64,000 nt of DNA from CAITWD01 sp963727285 (GTDB taxonomy: Bacteria; Actinomycetota; Thermoleophilia; Miltoncostaeales; Miltoncostaeaceae), in the NCBI GenBank assembly GCA_963727285.1, contig CAVSFF010000011.1:1-64000 (forward strand), written 5' to 3'. Shown piece after piece: positions 27,509 through 38,869 of this stretch. The notes below the pieces were generated by a model. That model ran no database searches, was not told the DNA's origin, and was given only the letters and a program-made list of their open reading frames with translations. Each line of letters starts with the position of its first letter. Position 1 is the first letter of the stretch. The position numbers and the translations under genes are program-made.

Positions 27509-30500
27509 CTATCCGGTGACGCCGCCCGCCACGCGGTGGCGCGTCAGGATGCGGACCTTGACCGACGCGTGTGCCGGCGGGGCGTTGCGCGAGGTCACCG
27601 TGGCGGTGTTCACGATCCCGACCGGCGGTGCCGTGGCGTGGACCCGCACCACGACCGAGAAGTGCTTGGGTGGCCGACCGCCAGATAGGGGACCCTCCAG
27701 CAGACCTGACCGTGACGGTAGGTGCCGCCCGGGGCGGCCACGAGCGTCGTATAGGGCGGCAGCCGGTCGCAGACCACGGCATCGAACACGGCCGACGGGC
27801 CGGGCGCGTGGATCGCGATCCGGTAGTGCACGAGATTCCCGGCGAGGACGTAGACCGGACGGGCGGTCTTGGTGATCTGGATCCGCGTGTCGGTGATCGG
27901 TCCGGTGATGTGCGTCGGATCCTCGGTGACGACCTTCTCCGGCGGACCGCCGCCGCCGGTGGCAGCGGCGACGTTGACCAGGTCGTCCGGGGCGTTCGAG
28001 GCGACGGCCACCGTGAGGGCGATCGGCGGGAAGCTGGCGCCGGCGGCGAGCACATCACTGCGCGTGCAGGTCATCGTGCGGACCGCGATCGCGCAGTGCC
28101 ATCCGGGGCCCGCGGCGGCGAGCGGCATCATGCCGCCGGGCGGCGTGTCAGTGACCGTGACCGGGCCGGTCGTCGGCGTGTGGCTGATGTTGGTCACGGT
28201 GATGTCGTAGACCCGGTGCCCCCGCGGACGAGATCGCCCTCATGGGTCTTTGCGATCTCCAGGGTCGGGATGTGCAGGGTCAGGACGTCGGAATCGTGGG
28301 CGCCGCCCGGGTAGGTGATGGTGTCGGCGGGATGCGCCAGGCGCTGGGCCGCCGTCAGCCCGTAGTAAGTGCCGACCCGCGCGGTGTTCACCAGTTGCTG
28401 GCCGTTGGTGACGCCGGTCGGCGACGCGACGACCGCGGCATGGTAGGTCAACAGACCGTCTGGCCCGCCGCGATCGGACCCGCGAGCTGCCAGGTGATCG
28501 TCCCGGCTCCGAGCATCCCGCCGTTGGAGATCGCCGAGATCCCGACGATCCCGGGGTCGGGGGTGTCGGTGATCGTTGCGTCGTAGGCTGTCCATGCGCC
28601 CGTGTTGGTGACCGCGACCGTGTACACCAGCGGCGTCCCCATGACCACGTGGCAGCGGTGGCTGGTCACGTTGGCGGCACCGCCGTCGCAGGACACGGTC
28701 TTGGTAAGGGCAAGCGCCGGTTCTGCGGTCGTCACCCGGGCGGTGTCGGTCAGGCGCTGGGTCGTCCCGTTGGACGACCACGTGAGCGTTGCGGTGTTGG
28801 TGTGCGCCCCGAACGGTGCCGCCAGGCGTGCGACGGTCGTGTAGTCGATCGTGACCACGCAGGGTGCGGCCGATCCGGGGATATCCCCAGGTTCCAGGTC
28901 ACCGGACTCGACGACGACGTCGGTGTGGACGGGAGCGTCAAACCGCAGGTGCTCGTCGCGGCGGTCTGGGCGTCGAAGGTGAAGCCGGTCGGGAGCGTGT
29001 CGGTCAGGACCGCTGACGGAAGCGTCTCGTGGGCCGGCAGCGTGAACCGGATCCGATACGGGAACACCGTTCCCGAGGTGCCCGCCGCGGGCGAGGCGAG
29101 GGTCGCCTTGGTCAGCGTCGGTGCCGAGGTCGTCACCGTGTCGCTGGCGGTCACCGTGTACGCGCGCCCGCCGCCATCGATGCTGTTGGCGGTCGCGGTG
29201 GCAGTGTTGGTCAGCCGGGTGAGTGCCGGCTGGTCGCCGGCGACGGTGGCCCGGTAGGTCAGCGCGCGGCTGCCGCCGGGAATGACCGCGCCGAGGGCCC
29301 ACGTGATGGTCTGTCCGGAGGCGCAGTCGCCCGTCACACCGCCGCTCGCCGACACGCTCGCGGGGTCGACGCACAGCCCGACGGGAACGGCGTCGGTCAC
29401 GGTCACGTTGTGGGCAGTCGATACCCGGGCGCCGGAGCCGTTGGACGCGGTCACGGTGTACGTGACGGTCTGGCCGGCGGCGACGGGGTGGCCGCCGGTG
29501 TCGTCCGTCTTGGCGACGGCGATCTGCGGCTCGACCACCTGATTGGTGACCGATGCCGAGGTCGAGCTCGTCCCGCCGCCGACTGCCGTACGGAACGTCG
29601 CGGTGTTGGAGATGCTCGCGCTGGTGGCGGTATTGGCGGCGATGTCCGTGACCGTGGCCGAAAACGTCACCGACACGAGCGCGCCCTGGTCCGGCACGGT
29701 GTAGGTCGGCGGGAGCGTAATCGTGATCGTCGACCCCGAGACGCCAAGGCTCCAGTCACCGGGCAGCGGACCCGGGGCGCCGGCACCGATGACCAGCTGC
29801 GCGTCCGCGGACCCGCCGACATAGCTCACGCGGGCCGGAATCGGGTCGGTGATCGTGGCCGAGGTGAGCACCGTGTGGGGGACCAGCGGCACGCCCACCG
29901 TGTAGTCGATCCGCTCGCCGATGGTCGCCTGGCTCCTCGAGTTGCCCGGCTCGATGATCGAGGTGGTGCTGATCTTCTCGATCGCCGGCGGCTCGACGAT
30001 CACCGATGAGGGATCCGACGCCGCAGGGGCGGTGGCGGCCGTCTGGGTGGGGTCGATGTTGGCCACGGGAACGTAGAGATAGCCGTCGCCGCTGTTTCCC
30101 GTGTGGGTGCCGTCGCTGTATGAGACGACGCCGGCGGTGTTGTTCAACGACACGAACGATGAGAGCAAATCGAGCGGGATGGTGACGTTGACGGTGAGGG
30201 TCGTGGTCGCGCCGGCGGCCACGCTGACGCCGGTCCACGCCACGACATCGCCGACGCCGGCGACGGTGGTGCAGGATGCGGCGGTCGGCGTCGTGTTCGC
30301 AGCGAGGGCCCCCACGTCCGCGCAGGTCGTGTCGGCCGGGAGCACGTCCCAGATCGTGGCGTGGGCCGCCGGGTGATCGCCGGTGTTGGCGATGTCGATG
30401 CGGTACGTGACGGTGTCGCCGGGCTGGACGTGGACGGCGTCGGTGTTCGGCGGGTACGGGCCGAGCACCGGGTTCTTCGGCGCGCCGGGCCGGGAGACCC

Positions 30501-32714
30501 GCAGGACACCCTTGGTGAGCGCGAGCTCCGGGCCGACGACGGTGTAGGAGGCATCGGCGCGCGGCGACGACGAGATGCCACCGGAGTTCAACGTCGCGAG
30601 CTTGGCGAGGTTGTCCACGATGGTTCCGGGCGGGGCGGTCGCGGCCGACGCGGCGACCGAGGGGAAGACCGCGTCGAAGGTTTCGCCGGTGGCGGGGATC
30701 ACGGTGCCGGGCGCGCTCTTTGGCGTCAGGCCCGACCAGATCAGCTGTCCGGGAGTCGTCGCGTCCGGCGTGTCCACGCCGTTGAGGGTGTTGCCGGTGA
30801 GACCGACGGCGGTTCCCGGGGCGTAGGTCTGGCCGGCGGGCAGGAAGTCGGTCAGGGTCGTCACGCGCGTGCTGACGTCGGCGCCGAAGTCGACCCGGAC
30901 ACGCCAGCAGATCCGGTCGCCCGGCCGGTAGGCAGCGGTCGCCGACAGGCTCGGCACGTAGTCGGCGGGATTGGTCGGGCAGGCCCCACCGGTGACGGTG
31001 CCGGGGAGCGCGATCCACTTGTCGATCGTCGGCAGCGCGGCAGTCTGACCCGCGCCGGAGGTGTCGGTGATGCTCACGCCGCTGCCGTAGCCCGCGTCGT
31101 GGGCGATGTCGACACCGTCCTCCTGGCGGACGACGGTGTCGCCGGTGACATCGACGCGGTTGGCCCAACTGTCGCCCGCCAGTACCGGCGCGCCGGGATC
31201 ATCGGCGGGTCCGGACCCGGTCGGGTGCTGGAAGATCGCGCGGGTCAGCGTCGAGAACGCGATCGTCTGGGTGCCGTTGACCGACATGTCGTTTGCGTTC
31301 CAGACCACCGTCCACGTGCCGTCGGGATTCTCCGTCGCCGACGTGTACGGCCGCGACGGGCCGTCGCCGGGATGGGCGACAGGGCTGCAGTCGGGTTCGT
31401 AGGGGTATGACCCGGCGCTCGCCCCGAGCGGGCAGAGGCCGTTCGGAATCGTGTCGGTGACCACGACCCCGGACGACCCGCGGTACTCGCTGGTCTGGGT
31501 GGTGAGCGTCCAGCGGGTAACACCGCCGACGCGGATCGCCGATGAGCTCGCCGACTTGTTGACCACGAGATCCTTGGCAACGACGGTGATCGTCGTCGAC
31601 GACGTCTGGGTCGGCGGGGTCGCGGGTGCCGTCGGCCCCTGGTACTGCCCGCTGATCGACGGGACGGTAACCAGGGATTGGTCCTGGCGGGTCTCCGGTC
31701 CGCTGTTGTTGTCGAGATTCGCCGTCTGGCCGAGTCCGGTGTCGGACGGGACCGGACCGGTCCAGGTGGCGGTGTTCTCACGGATCGGGATGCCCGTCGC
31801 GTACTGGATTGTGGTGATCTGGTCTTTTGCGAGCGTGCCGAGCGTCCAGCGCACGTGGGTGTAGACCCCGGCGGGCAGGCCGGGGGGATCCGCGACGGTC
31901 GCCACCAGATCCGGGTCGGGCAGTTGGAGGCCAGCGGCCCGAGATTCCCGGCGTCAAGCGCGGGGGCGTGCGGATACTCGCGCGGGCTGCCGGGGTTGGT
32001 CGGCGCGTCGGTGGTGTGGTCGACGTTGGCGCAGCCGAGAAATTCGAGCCCGGCGGGGAGGAAATTGTCGATGACCGCGTTGTCGGTCGGATGGGCGACA
32101 TTGTTGGTGATCGTGAGGGTCTGGACGAACTGGTGGTCGTGGACGCCGCGCAGCTGCTTGCCGCCGCCGGTGCCGGTGATCGAGAACGGAGCGATCGTCG
32201 TCTGGGCCGAGGCGCTTGCGCTCCCCGTCGCGGACCCGCCGACGATCGCGCCGTTCGCGTCGAATTGCGGTGCCTGCCGGGGGTCCGTGTTGACGTATGC
32301 GGTCGCCTGGTCGGTATAGACGCTGCCGACCTGGATCAGCGACGGATCGGTCGTGGTGTGCGCGAGCCGGAAGTGCAGTGCGTAGCTGGCGTTCGCAGAG
32401 AGGTCGGCGAGATTCGCCCAGACGAGGGTCGTCTTGCCGGCGGAGGGACGGTTGGCGATCACCGTCGGCGCGGGCGTGGCGGACCCGGGTACGTATCTGA
32501 CACCCGCCGGCAGGACATCGGTGAAGCTCAGGTTGTATCCGTACGGACCCGCCGGATTGGCTGCAGTCAGGGTCACGTCGGCCGTCCCGCCGAAAACGAC
32601 GCTTGCCGGCGCGCGTTCGGACAGGGTGATCGGGGGCGTGCCGGCGCCGAGCGCCAGGACCGGCGTCGCCATGCCGACGAGGAAGGCGATGATCAGTGCG
32701 GCGCGGAGTGTCAC
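27509..32714 (-). CDS. Giant secreted DUF11-repeat protein
   Basis: About 1,735 residues when frame breaks near 31910, 28900, 28450, 28195 and 27680 are bridged. The GTG start at 32714 has GGAGG 8 nt upstream. The signal peptide is RAALIIAFLVGMATPVLALG. The rest is a chain of roughly 130-residue DUF11 units marked by VTxTxTxSNxG and VTDxxPxGL-like phrases (VTVTDAVPVGLCVDPAS, DTLPTGFTFD, DVLPADTTC, NFLPAGLEFLG). It ends in a polar tail, HRVAGGVTG, with no LPXTG motif, membrane anchor or SLH domain. DUF11 proteins are surface or matrix proteins. I see no regulator or sortase beside it. Confidence 0.85.
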
Positions 32715-32954
32715 GACGACGACCTCCGCCCAAGACTGCCTGACGAGCGGATCGCGGCGATCGTGCCGTGGGGCGGGCGGGCGCGACGAACACGCTGCGA
32801 CATGGGGTGAGGTTCCTTGGGGAGTGTGCGGCCGTAATCGGGCGCGGCCGGACACAGGGACCGCCCCGAGGGGGGTCTGCGGCAGACGCTTCGGGACTAC
32901 TACGACGTTATCGGCACGACTCCCGTCCGCCCTGAACGGGGCATCCCGCGCCGA

Positions 32955-33629
32955 TCAGGGCATGAAGCGGTAGCCGACGCCCGGCTCGGTGACGAAGTGG
33001 CGCGGGGCCGACGGATCGGCCTCGAGCTTTTTGCGGATCCGCAGCATCACCGACCGCAGATATTCGGACTCGCCCTCGTATCCGGGCCCCCACACGCCCG
33101 TCAGCAGATCGCTCTGTGCGACCACCCGTCCGGGCGCACGGACGAGCGCCGCCATGACCCCCCACTCCTTGGGGGTGAGATGGATCTCCTGCGTCCCCCG
33201 CGCCACGCGCCGGGTCGCCAGGTCGATCCGCACCTCGCCGGCCGTCACGATGCCGGCGTTCGGGTCGCTGCTCGCCCGGCGGAGCGCGGCGCGGATCCGC
33301 GCGAGCAGCTCGTCGATGCCGAACGGCTTGGTCACGTAGTCGTCGGCGCCCGCATCGAGCGCGGCGACCTTCGTTGCGCTCTGGTGACGGGCCGAGAGCA
33401 CGATCACCGGGACCTCGCTCCAGACCCGCACCGCCTCGAGCAGTTCCATGCCGGTGTACTCGGGAAGCCCGAGGTCCAGGAGGATGATCTCGGGGTGCTC
33501 GCGGGTCGCGGCGACGATGCCCTCGCGGCCGTCATGGGCGACGACGACCTCGTAGCCGTGGGCCCGCAACCCGATCGACAGCGCCCGCGCGAACCCCGTG
33601 TCGTCGTCGATCAGCAGGATCTTGGTCAT
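32955..33629 (-). CDS. kdpE: Response regulator KdpE
   Basis: 224 residues. Receiver: DDD8-10, phospho-acceptor Asp52 (LLDLGLP), Ser in VLSARHQ and Lys in YVTKPFG. The winged-helix output domain has LTPKEWGVMAALVR, LLTGVWGPGYEGES and YLRSVMLRIRKKLE, and ends VGYRFMP, as in KdpE. It activates kdpFABC under potassium limitation. It overlaps kdpD by 4 nt and is last in the operon. About 240 bp without genes separate it from the DUF11 gene. Confidence 0.93.
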   Translation of the reverse strand: MTKILLIDDDTGFARALSIGLRAHGYEVVVAHDGREGIVAATREHPEIILLDLGLPEYTGMELLEAVRVWSEVPVIVLSARHQSATKVAALDAGADDYVTKPFGIDELLARIRAALRRASSDPNAGIVTAGEVRIDLATRRVARGTQEIHLTPKEWGVMAALVRAPGRVVAQSDLLTGVWGPGYEGESEYLRSVMLRIRKKLEADPSAPRHFVTEPGVGYRFMP

Positions 33630-36163
33630 GCGCGCGCCGCGACCAGGCGCTGACCCGCGGGCAGGACCGGCACGGTCAGGATCATGGTGCAGCCGCCCCC
33701 GGGCGTGTCGTCGATCGTCAGCGACCCGCCGAGCGCGGTCGCAAAGCCGCGTGCGATCGCCAGACCGAGCCCGACACCCCGTCCGTCGCGGCCGTCGCGG
33801 ACGTCGCCGCCCCGCTGGAACGGCAGGAACACCGCTTCACGGTCGGCCTCGGGAATGCCCGGGCCGTGGTCGACGACGCGGATCGTGGCGCTGTCGCCGA
33901 CCGTGCCGACGTCGATCACGACCTCGCCCGCGCCGTAGGCGAGCGCGTTCTGGACGAGGTTGGTCAGCACCTGGACGACGAGCGTCGCATCGGTCAGGGC
34001 GGGCACACTCGCGGCACCGGTCGTCCGCACCGCCGTCGGGCGCGCGCCGGTCGCGGCCAGCGCGTATTCGACGGCGAAGTCGATCAGCTCCACCAGATCG
34101 ACTTCGCTGACGGCGAGCTCGACGGTGCCCTCGTTGACGCGCGTCATGTCGAGCAGGCCCTCGATCAGTCCCGAGAGCCGGTCGGTCTCGGAATCGATCG
34201 CCTCGAGCAGGGCGTCGCGCTGGGCCGGGGTGAAGGTCGCCGACGGCGAGCGCAGGCTCGTCGCCGCCGTTTTGATTGAGGCGAGCGGCGTGCGCAGGTC
34301 GTGGCTGACCGCGGCCAGGAGCGCTGCCCGCAGCTCGTCGGCGTCGCGCATCGACTCGCCCGCCCGCGCCTCCCGCTCGAGCCGCTGGCGGTCGAGCACC
34401 GCCAGGACCTGGGCGGCGATCCCGCGCAAGAGGTCCTGGCTCTCGGGGTCGCCGAGTCCGCCCGAGACGACCAGTTCGCGGGTCGCATCCAGGGCGACCG
34501 AGGTGGTGGGTTCGGTTAGCTGGCCGGCGACGATCTCCTCGCCGGACTCCGCGGCCGCCGTTCCCGTGCGCCGGAGTGCGGCCCCGGTCAGGCCGAACGT
34601 CCGTACGAACTCGGCCAGAAAGTCCTCGAGCGCCGTATCGCCGCCGTGGACCTGGGTGACCAGCCGGGCCATCGCCCGCGCCCGGCCTTCGGCGACCGTG
34701 GCGCGTGCGGTGCGCCGTGCGGCGAGGTCCACCAGCGTCGCGACCGTCACGGCGGCGACGAGGAAGACGGTCAGGGCGGCGACGTCGCGGGCGTTGGCGA
34801 TCGTCAGCGTGTGGGTCGGGGGCGCAAAATCGTAGTTGGAGACCAGAAACGCGACGATCGCGGCGATCAGGCCCGGCAGCAGGCCGCCGATCGTGGCGAC
34901 CGCGATGACGACGAGCAGGTACGCACTGAGCGCGAGCGCCAGCGACACCGAGGACGCCGCGGTCAGCACCGCGGTGACGATCGCGAAGGCGACCGCGCCG
35001 GCGACAAGCGCGGCGACGACCCGACGCGTCCCGAGTGCGGTCAGCGCGGGCAGTCGCGCCCGTCGATGTCCGGACGGGCCCTGCTCGGACGCGTCGACCC
35101 CGATGACGTGCAGGTCGATGTCACCGCGCGCCTCGCGCACGCAGCGGGTCACCACCGACCCCCGGACGAGCTCCGACACCCGCCCGCGCCGGCGGGCGCC
35201 GATCACGAGCTGTGTGGCGTTCTCGGCACGGGCGACGGCGACCAGCGCAACAGCGACGTCGGTCGCCACGACCTCCACGTAGCGGCCGCCGAGCTCGGTC
35301 AAGAGGGCCACGTTGCGGTCGACGGCCTCGGTGCCGGAGCCGCGCAGGCCGTCGTCGCGGCGCACGTGGACGCCGACGAGCTCGGCTTTGGCGCGGCGGG
35401 CCATCCGGCTTGCGCGCCGGACCAGCCGTGCGGTCTCGGGCGACCCGGTGATCGCCACCACGACCCGCTCGCGGGTCTCCCACGGCGTGTCGATCCCGTG
35501 CCGGGTGCGATAGGTGTTGAGCTCGGTGTCGACCCGGTCGGCCAGCCACAACAGCGACAGCTCCCGCAGGGCGGCGAGGTTGCCGGGGCGGAAGAAGTTG
35601 GTCAGCGCCGCGTCGATGCGCTCCGACGGGTAGACGTTCCCGTGGGCCAGTCGGCGCCGCAGCGCCTCCGGGGTCATGTCCACGAGCTCGATCTGCTCGG
35701 CGCCGCGGACGAACTCGTCGGGGACGGTCTCGCGCTGGGGCACGCCGATGATCGTGTTGACGACGTCGCTCACGCTCTCCAGATGCTGCAGGTTGAGCGT
35801 GGAGATGACGTTGATGCCGGCCGCGAGGATCTGCTCGACGTCTTCGTAGCGCTTGGCGTGCTCCACCGACGGGGCGTTGGTGTGGGCGAGCTCGTCGACG
35901 AGTACGACCTCGGGCTTGCGCGCGAGGATCGCCGGGAGGTTCATCTCCTCGTAGTAGCGGCCGCGGTAGGTGATCGTCCGGCGCGGGATGACCTCGAGAT
36001 CGCCCATGGCCGCCGCCGTGTGGCGGCGTCCATGGGTCTCGATGAGGCCGGCGACGACATCGGTCCCACGTTCGCGCCGGCGCAGGCCCTCGCCGAGCAT
36101 CGCGTACGTCTTGCCGACGCCCGGTGCCGCGCCGAGGTAGATCCGTAGCCATCCGCGTGCCAT
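33626..36163 (-). CDS. kdpD: Sensor histidine kinase KdpD
   Basis: 845 residues in the standard order. The N-terminal KdpD domain has Walker A GAAPGVGKTYAM near residue 10 and VDELAHTNA. A Usp-type domain (about 240-360) follows, then four membrane helices of the DUF4118 region (about 380-480) and a GAF-like linker. The HisKA box is AAVSHDLRTPLASIK, and the ATPase domain has LVQNALAYG, DHGPGIPEADRE and GVGLGLAIARG. KdpD senses low potassium and phosphorylates KdpE. Its start lies 37 nt after the kdpC stop. Confidence 0.95.
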   Translation of the reverse strand: MARGWLRIYLGAAPGVGKTYAMLGEGLRRRERGTDVVAGLIETHGRRHTAAAMGDLEVIPRRTITYRGRYYEEMNLPAILARKPEVVLVDELAHTNAPSVEHAKRYEDVEQILAAGINVISTLNLQHLESVSDVVNTIIGVPQRETVPDEFVRGAEQIELVDMTPEALRRRLAHGNVYPSERIDAALTNFFRPGNLAALRELSLLWLADRVDTELNTYRTRHGIDTPWETRERVVVAITGSPETARLVRRASRMARRAKAELVGVHVRRDDGLRGSGTEAVDRNVALLTELGGRYVEVVATDVAVALVAVARAENATQLVIGARRRGRVSELVRGSVVTRCVREARGDIDLHVIGVDASEQGPSGHRRARLPALTALGTRRVVAALVAGAVAFAIVTAVLTAASSVSLALALSAYLLVVIAVATIGGLLPGLIAAIVAFLVSNYDFAPPTHTLTIANARDVAALTVFLVAAVTVATLVDLAARRTARATVAEGRARAMARLVTQVHGGDTALEDFLAEFVRTFGLTGAALRRTGTAAAESGEEIVAGQLTEPTTSVALDATRELVVSGGLGDPESQDLLRGIAAQVLAVLDRQRLEREARAGESMRDADELRAALLAAVSHDLRTPLASIKTAATSLRSPSATFTPAQRDALLEAIDSETDRLSGLIEGLLDMTRVNEGTVELAVSEVDLVELIDFAVEYALAATGARPTAVRTTGAASVPALTDATLVVQVLTNLVQNALAYGAGEVVIDVGTVGDSATIRVVDHGPGIPEADREAVFLPFQRGGDVRDGRDGRGVGLGLAIARGFATALGGSLTIDDTPGGGCTMILTVPVLPAGQRLVAARA

Positions 36164-36199
36164 GGGCGAATCCCCGATACGAGTCCTTCGAAATCGAGC

Positions 36200-36799
36200 T
36201 TAGCGAGTCCCCGTTCGCGCGAGCGCGAGGTTGAGGTCGAGGACGTTGACGCCCGGCTCGCCCATCGCGCCGAGCACCCGACCGACGGTGGACTGGTCGA
36301 TCAGCTTCCGGACGTCGGACAGCGGCAACCGGCGGGCGGCCGCCACCCGCGGGGCCTGCAGGCGGGCGTTGGCGATCGAGATCTCGGGGTCGAGTCCGGA
36401 GCCCGAGGACGTCACGGCGTCGCTCGGCACCGCTGTGCCGGCCGGCAGGCCGTTGAAGAGGCGATAGGCGGTCGCGGCCTGGCCGACGGCGCTGATCAGG
36501 GCGGGGTTCGTCGGGCCGAGATTGGCGGCGCCCGAGGACATCCCGTCGTAGCCGGTGCCGGCGGCCGAGGGCCGCGGCTGGAACCACTGGCGCAACGGGT
36601 TGCCGTGCGCATCGGCGAACGACTGCCCGACGAGCTCGGACCCGACCGGCTGGCCGTTGGTGCCCGCGACGAGCGACCCGTTGGCCTGGTGGTGGAAGAC
36701 CCCCTGGGCGATGCCCGTCACCGCGAGCGGATACGCGAGTCCGGTCAGGATCGTCATCACGATCGTCAGGGCGATCGCCGTCCACAGAGTCCGGCGCAT
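36200..36799 (-). CDS. kdpC: Potassium-transporting ATPase subunit KdpC
   Basis: 199 residues with one N-terminal membrane helix (LWTAIALTIVMTILTGLAYP) and the KdpC hallmarks GSELVGQSF, RPSAAGTGYDG, SSGSGLDPEIS and LDLNLALA at the end. KdpC holds ATP at the KdpB interface and stabilises the KdpFABC complex. The start overlaps the kdpB stop by 1 nt. Confidence 0.95.
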   Translation of the reverse strand: MRRTLWTAIALTIVMTILTGLAYPLAVTGIAQGVFHHQANGSLVAGTNGQPVGSELVGQSFADAHGNPLRQWFQPRPSAAGTGYDGMSSGAANLGPTNPALISAVGQAATAYRLFNGLPAGTAVPSDAVTSSGSGLDPEISIANARLQAPRVAAARRLPLSDVRKLIDQSTVGRVLGAMGEPGVNVLDLNLALARTGTR

Positions 36800-38860
36800 T
36801 ATTTGACTCCCAAGGCCGTGACGATGACATCGATGACCTTGATGCCGATGAACGGCACGATCACACCCCCGAGGCCGTAGATGAGCAGGTTGCGCCGCAG
36901 GATCGCCGACGCGCCGGTGGCGCGGAAGCGCACGCCCCGCAGCGCCAACGGGATCAGGGCGATGATGATCAGCGCGTTGAAGATGACCGCCGACAGGATC
37001 GCCGAGTGCGGGCTCGACAGATGCATGATGTTCAGCGAGTTCAGCTGCGGGTAGGCGACGACGAACATCGCCGGGACGATCGCGAAGAACTTGGCGATGT
37101 CGTTGGTGATGGAGAACGTCGTCAGCGAGCCGCGCGTGATCAGCAGCTGCTTGCCGATCTCGACGACCTCGATGAGCTTGGTGGGGTTCGAGTCGAGGTC
37201 GACCATGTTGCCCGCCTCTTTGGCGGCCTGCGTGCCGGTGTTCATCGCGACCCCGACATCGGCCACGGCGAGGGCGGGCGCGTCGTTGGTGCCGTCGCCG
37301 GTCATCGCCACGAGGTGCCCGCCTTCCTGCTCGCGGCGGATGAGGGCCATCTTGTCTTCGGGGGTGGCCTCCGCCAGGAAGTCGTCGACCCCCGCCTCCT
37401 CGGCGATCGCCGCCGCGGTGCGCGGGTTGTCGCCGGTGATCATCACCGTGCGGATGCCCATGCGTCGCATCTGGTCGAAGCGCTCGCGCATGCCCGGCTT
37501 GACGATGTCCTTGAGGTAGATCACCCCGAGCACGGTCGGGCCGTCGGCGACGACCAGGGGCGTGCCGCCCTGGGCGGAGATGCCGTCCACGACGATCTCA
37601 AGCTGTGCCGGCACGGTCCCGCCCTGCGCGCGCACCCACGCCTCGACGGCGCTGCCGGCCCCTTTTCGGATCTTGCGGTCGCCGACGTCGACGCCGCTCA
37701 TGCGCGTCTGGGCGGTGAACGGCACCAACGCGCCGCCGGCGAGCGGTACCGCGGGCGTGCCGCGCTCGGTCTCGACCAGGGCCACGATCGAGCGCCCCTC
37801 CGGGGTCTCGTCGGCGAGGCTCGCCTGGACGGCGGCGTCGGCCAACTTCTCGGTGGTGACGTCGGGCATCGGGATCAGCTCGGTCGCCTGCCGGTTGCCG
37901 AACGTGATCGTGCCGGTCTTGTCGAGCAGGAGCGTCGAGCAGTCGCCTGCGGCCTCGACGGCGCGCCCGGACATCGCCAGGACGTTGCGCTGGACGAGCC
38001 GGTTCATGCCGGCGATGCCGATCGCCGACAGCAGCGCGCCGATCGTCGTCGGTATCAGACAGACGAACAGCGCCACCAGCACGATCGTCGACTGGGCCGC
38101 GTTGGAGTAGATCGCGAACGGCTGCAGCGACACGATCGCGATCACGAACACCAACGTCAGTGCCGCCAGCAGGATGTCGAGGGCGATCTCGTTGGGGGTC
38201 TTCTGGCGGCTGGCGCCTTCGACCAGCGAAATCATCCGATCGAGGAAGGTCTGGCCCGGGGTCGGCGGTGATCCGCACCAGAATCCGGTCCGAGAGCACC
38301 CGGGTGCCACCGGTGACCGCCGAACGGTCCCCGCCCGACTCCCGGATCACCGGCGCCGATTCGCCGGTGATGGCCGACTCGTCGACGGATGCGATGCCCT
38401 CGATGATCTCCCCGTCGCCGGGGATGATCTCGCCCGCCACGACCTCGCAGACGTCGCCGGCGCGCAGGTCCGTCGATGCGACCTGACGGATGTTGCGGCC
38501 ATCGACGACCCGCGCGATGGTGTCGGCGCGCGTGCGCCGCAGGGCGTCGGCCTGGGCCTTGCCGCGCCCCTCGGCGATCGCCTCGGCGAAGTTGGCGAAG
38601 ATCACCGTGAACGCCAGCCAGGCAACGACCAGGCCCCCGAACACGTTGGTCGCGTGGGTCGAGGAGCCGAAGTCCTTGATCCAGAACCACGCGGCCAGCA
38701 CCGTCGTGACCTCGACGGTGAACATGACCGGGTTCCGGATCATGTGGCGCGGGTTGAGCTTCAGGAACGCCTCGACGACGGCGCGGCGCAGGAGCGCCGG
38801 ATCGGTGCCGGTGATCGTCGTCGGGGAGCGGCGAACGGGCAGTGGGCTGTGTGTCGACAT
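36799..38860 (-). CDS. kdpB: Potassium-transporting ATPase ATP-binding subunit KdpB
   Basis: About 687 residues, a P-type ATPase. GESAPVIRESGGDRSAVTGG is the actuator TGES-type loop, DKTGTITFGNRQATE carries the phosphorylated Asp, and MVDLDSNPTKLIEVVEIGKQ and TGDGTNDAPALA match the hinge. One frame break near 38265 falls in a run GACCCCGGG; removing a single C gives the canonical ADPGQTFLDRMI, so this is very probably a sequence error. It lies 9 nt after kdpA. Confidence 0.93.
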
Positions 38861-38869
38861 GGGCGTGAC

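Noticed and set aside
37006..38271. Plus-strand open frame opposite kdpB
   Set aside because: Shadow of a well-identified gene; no conserved motif.
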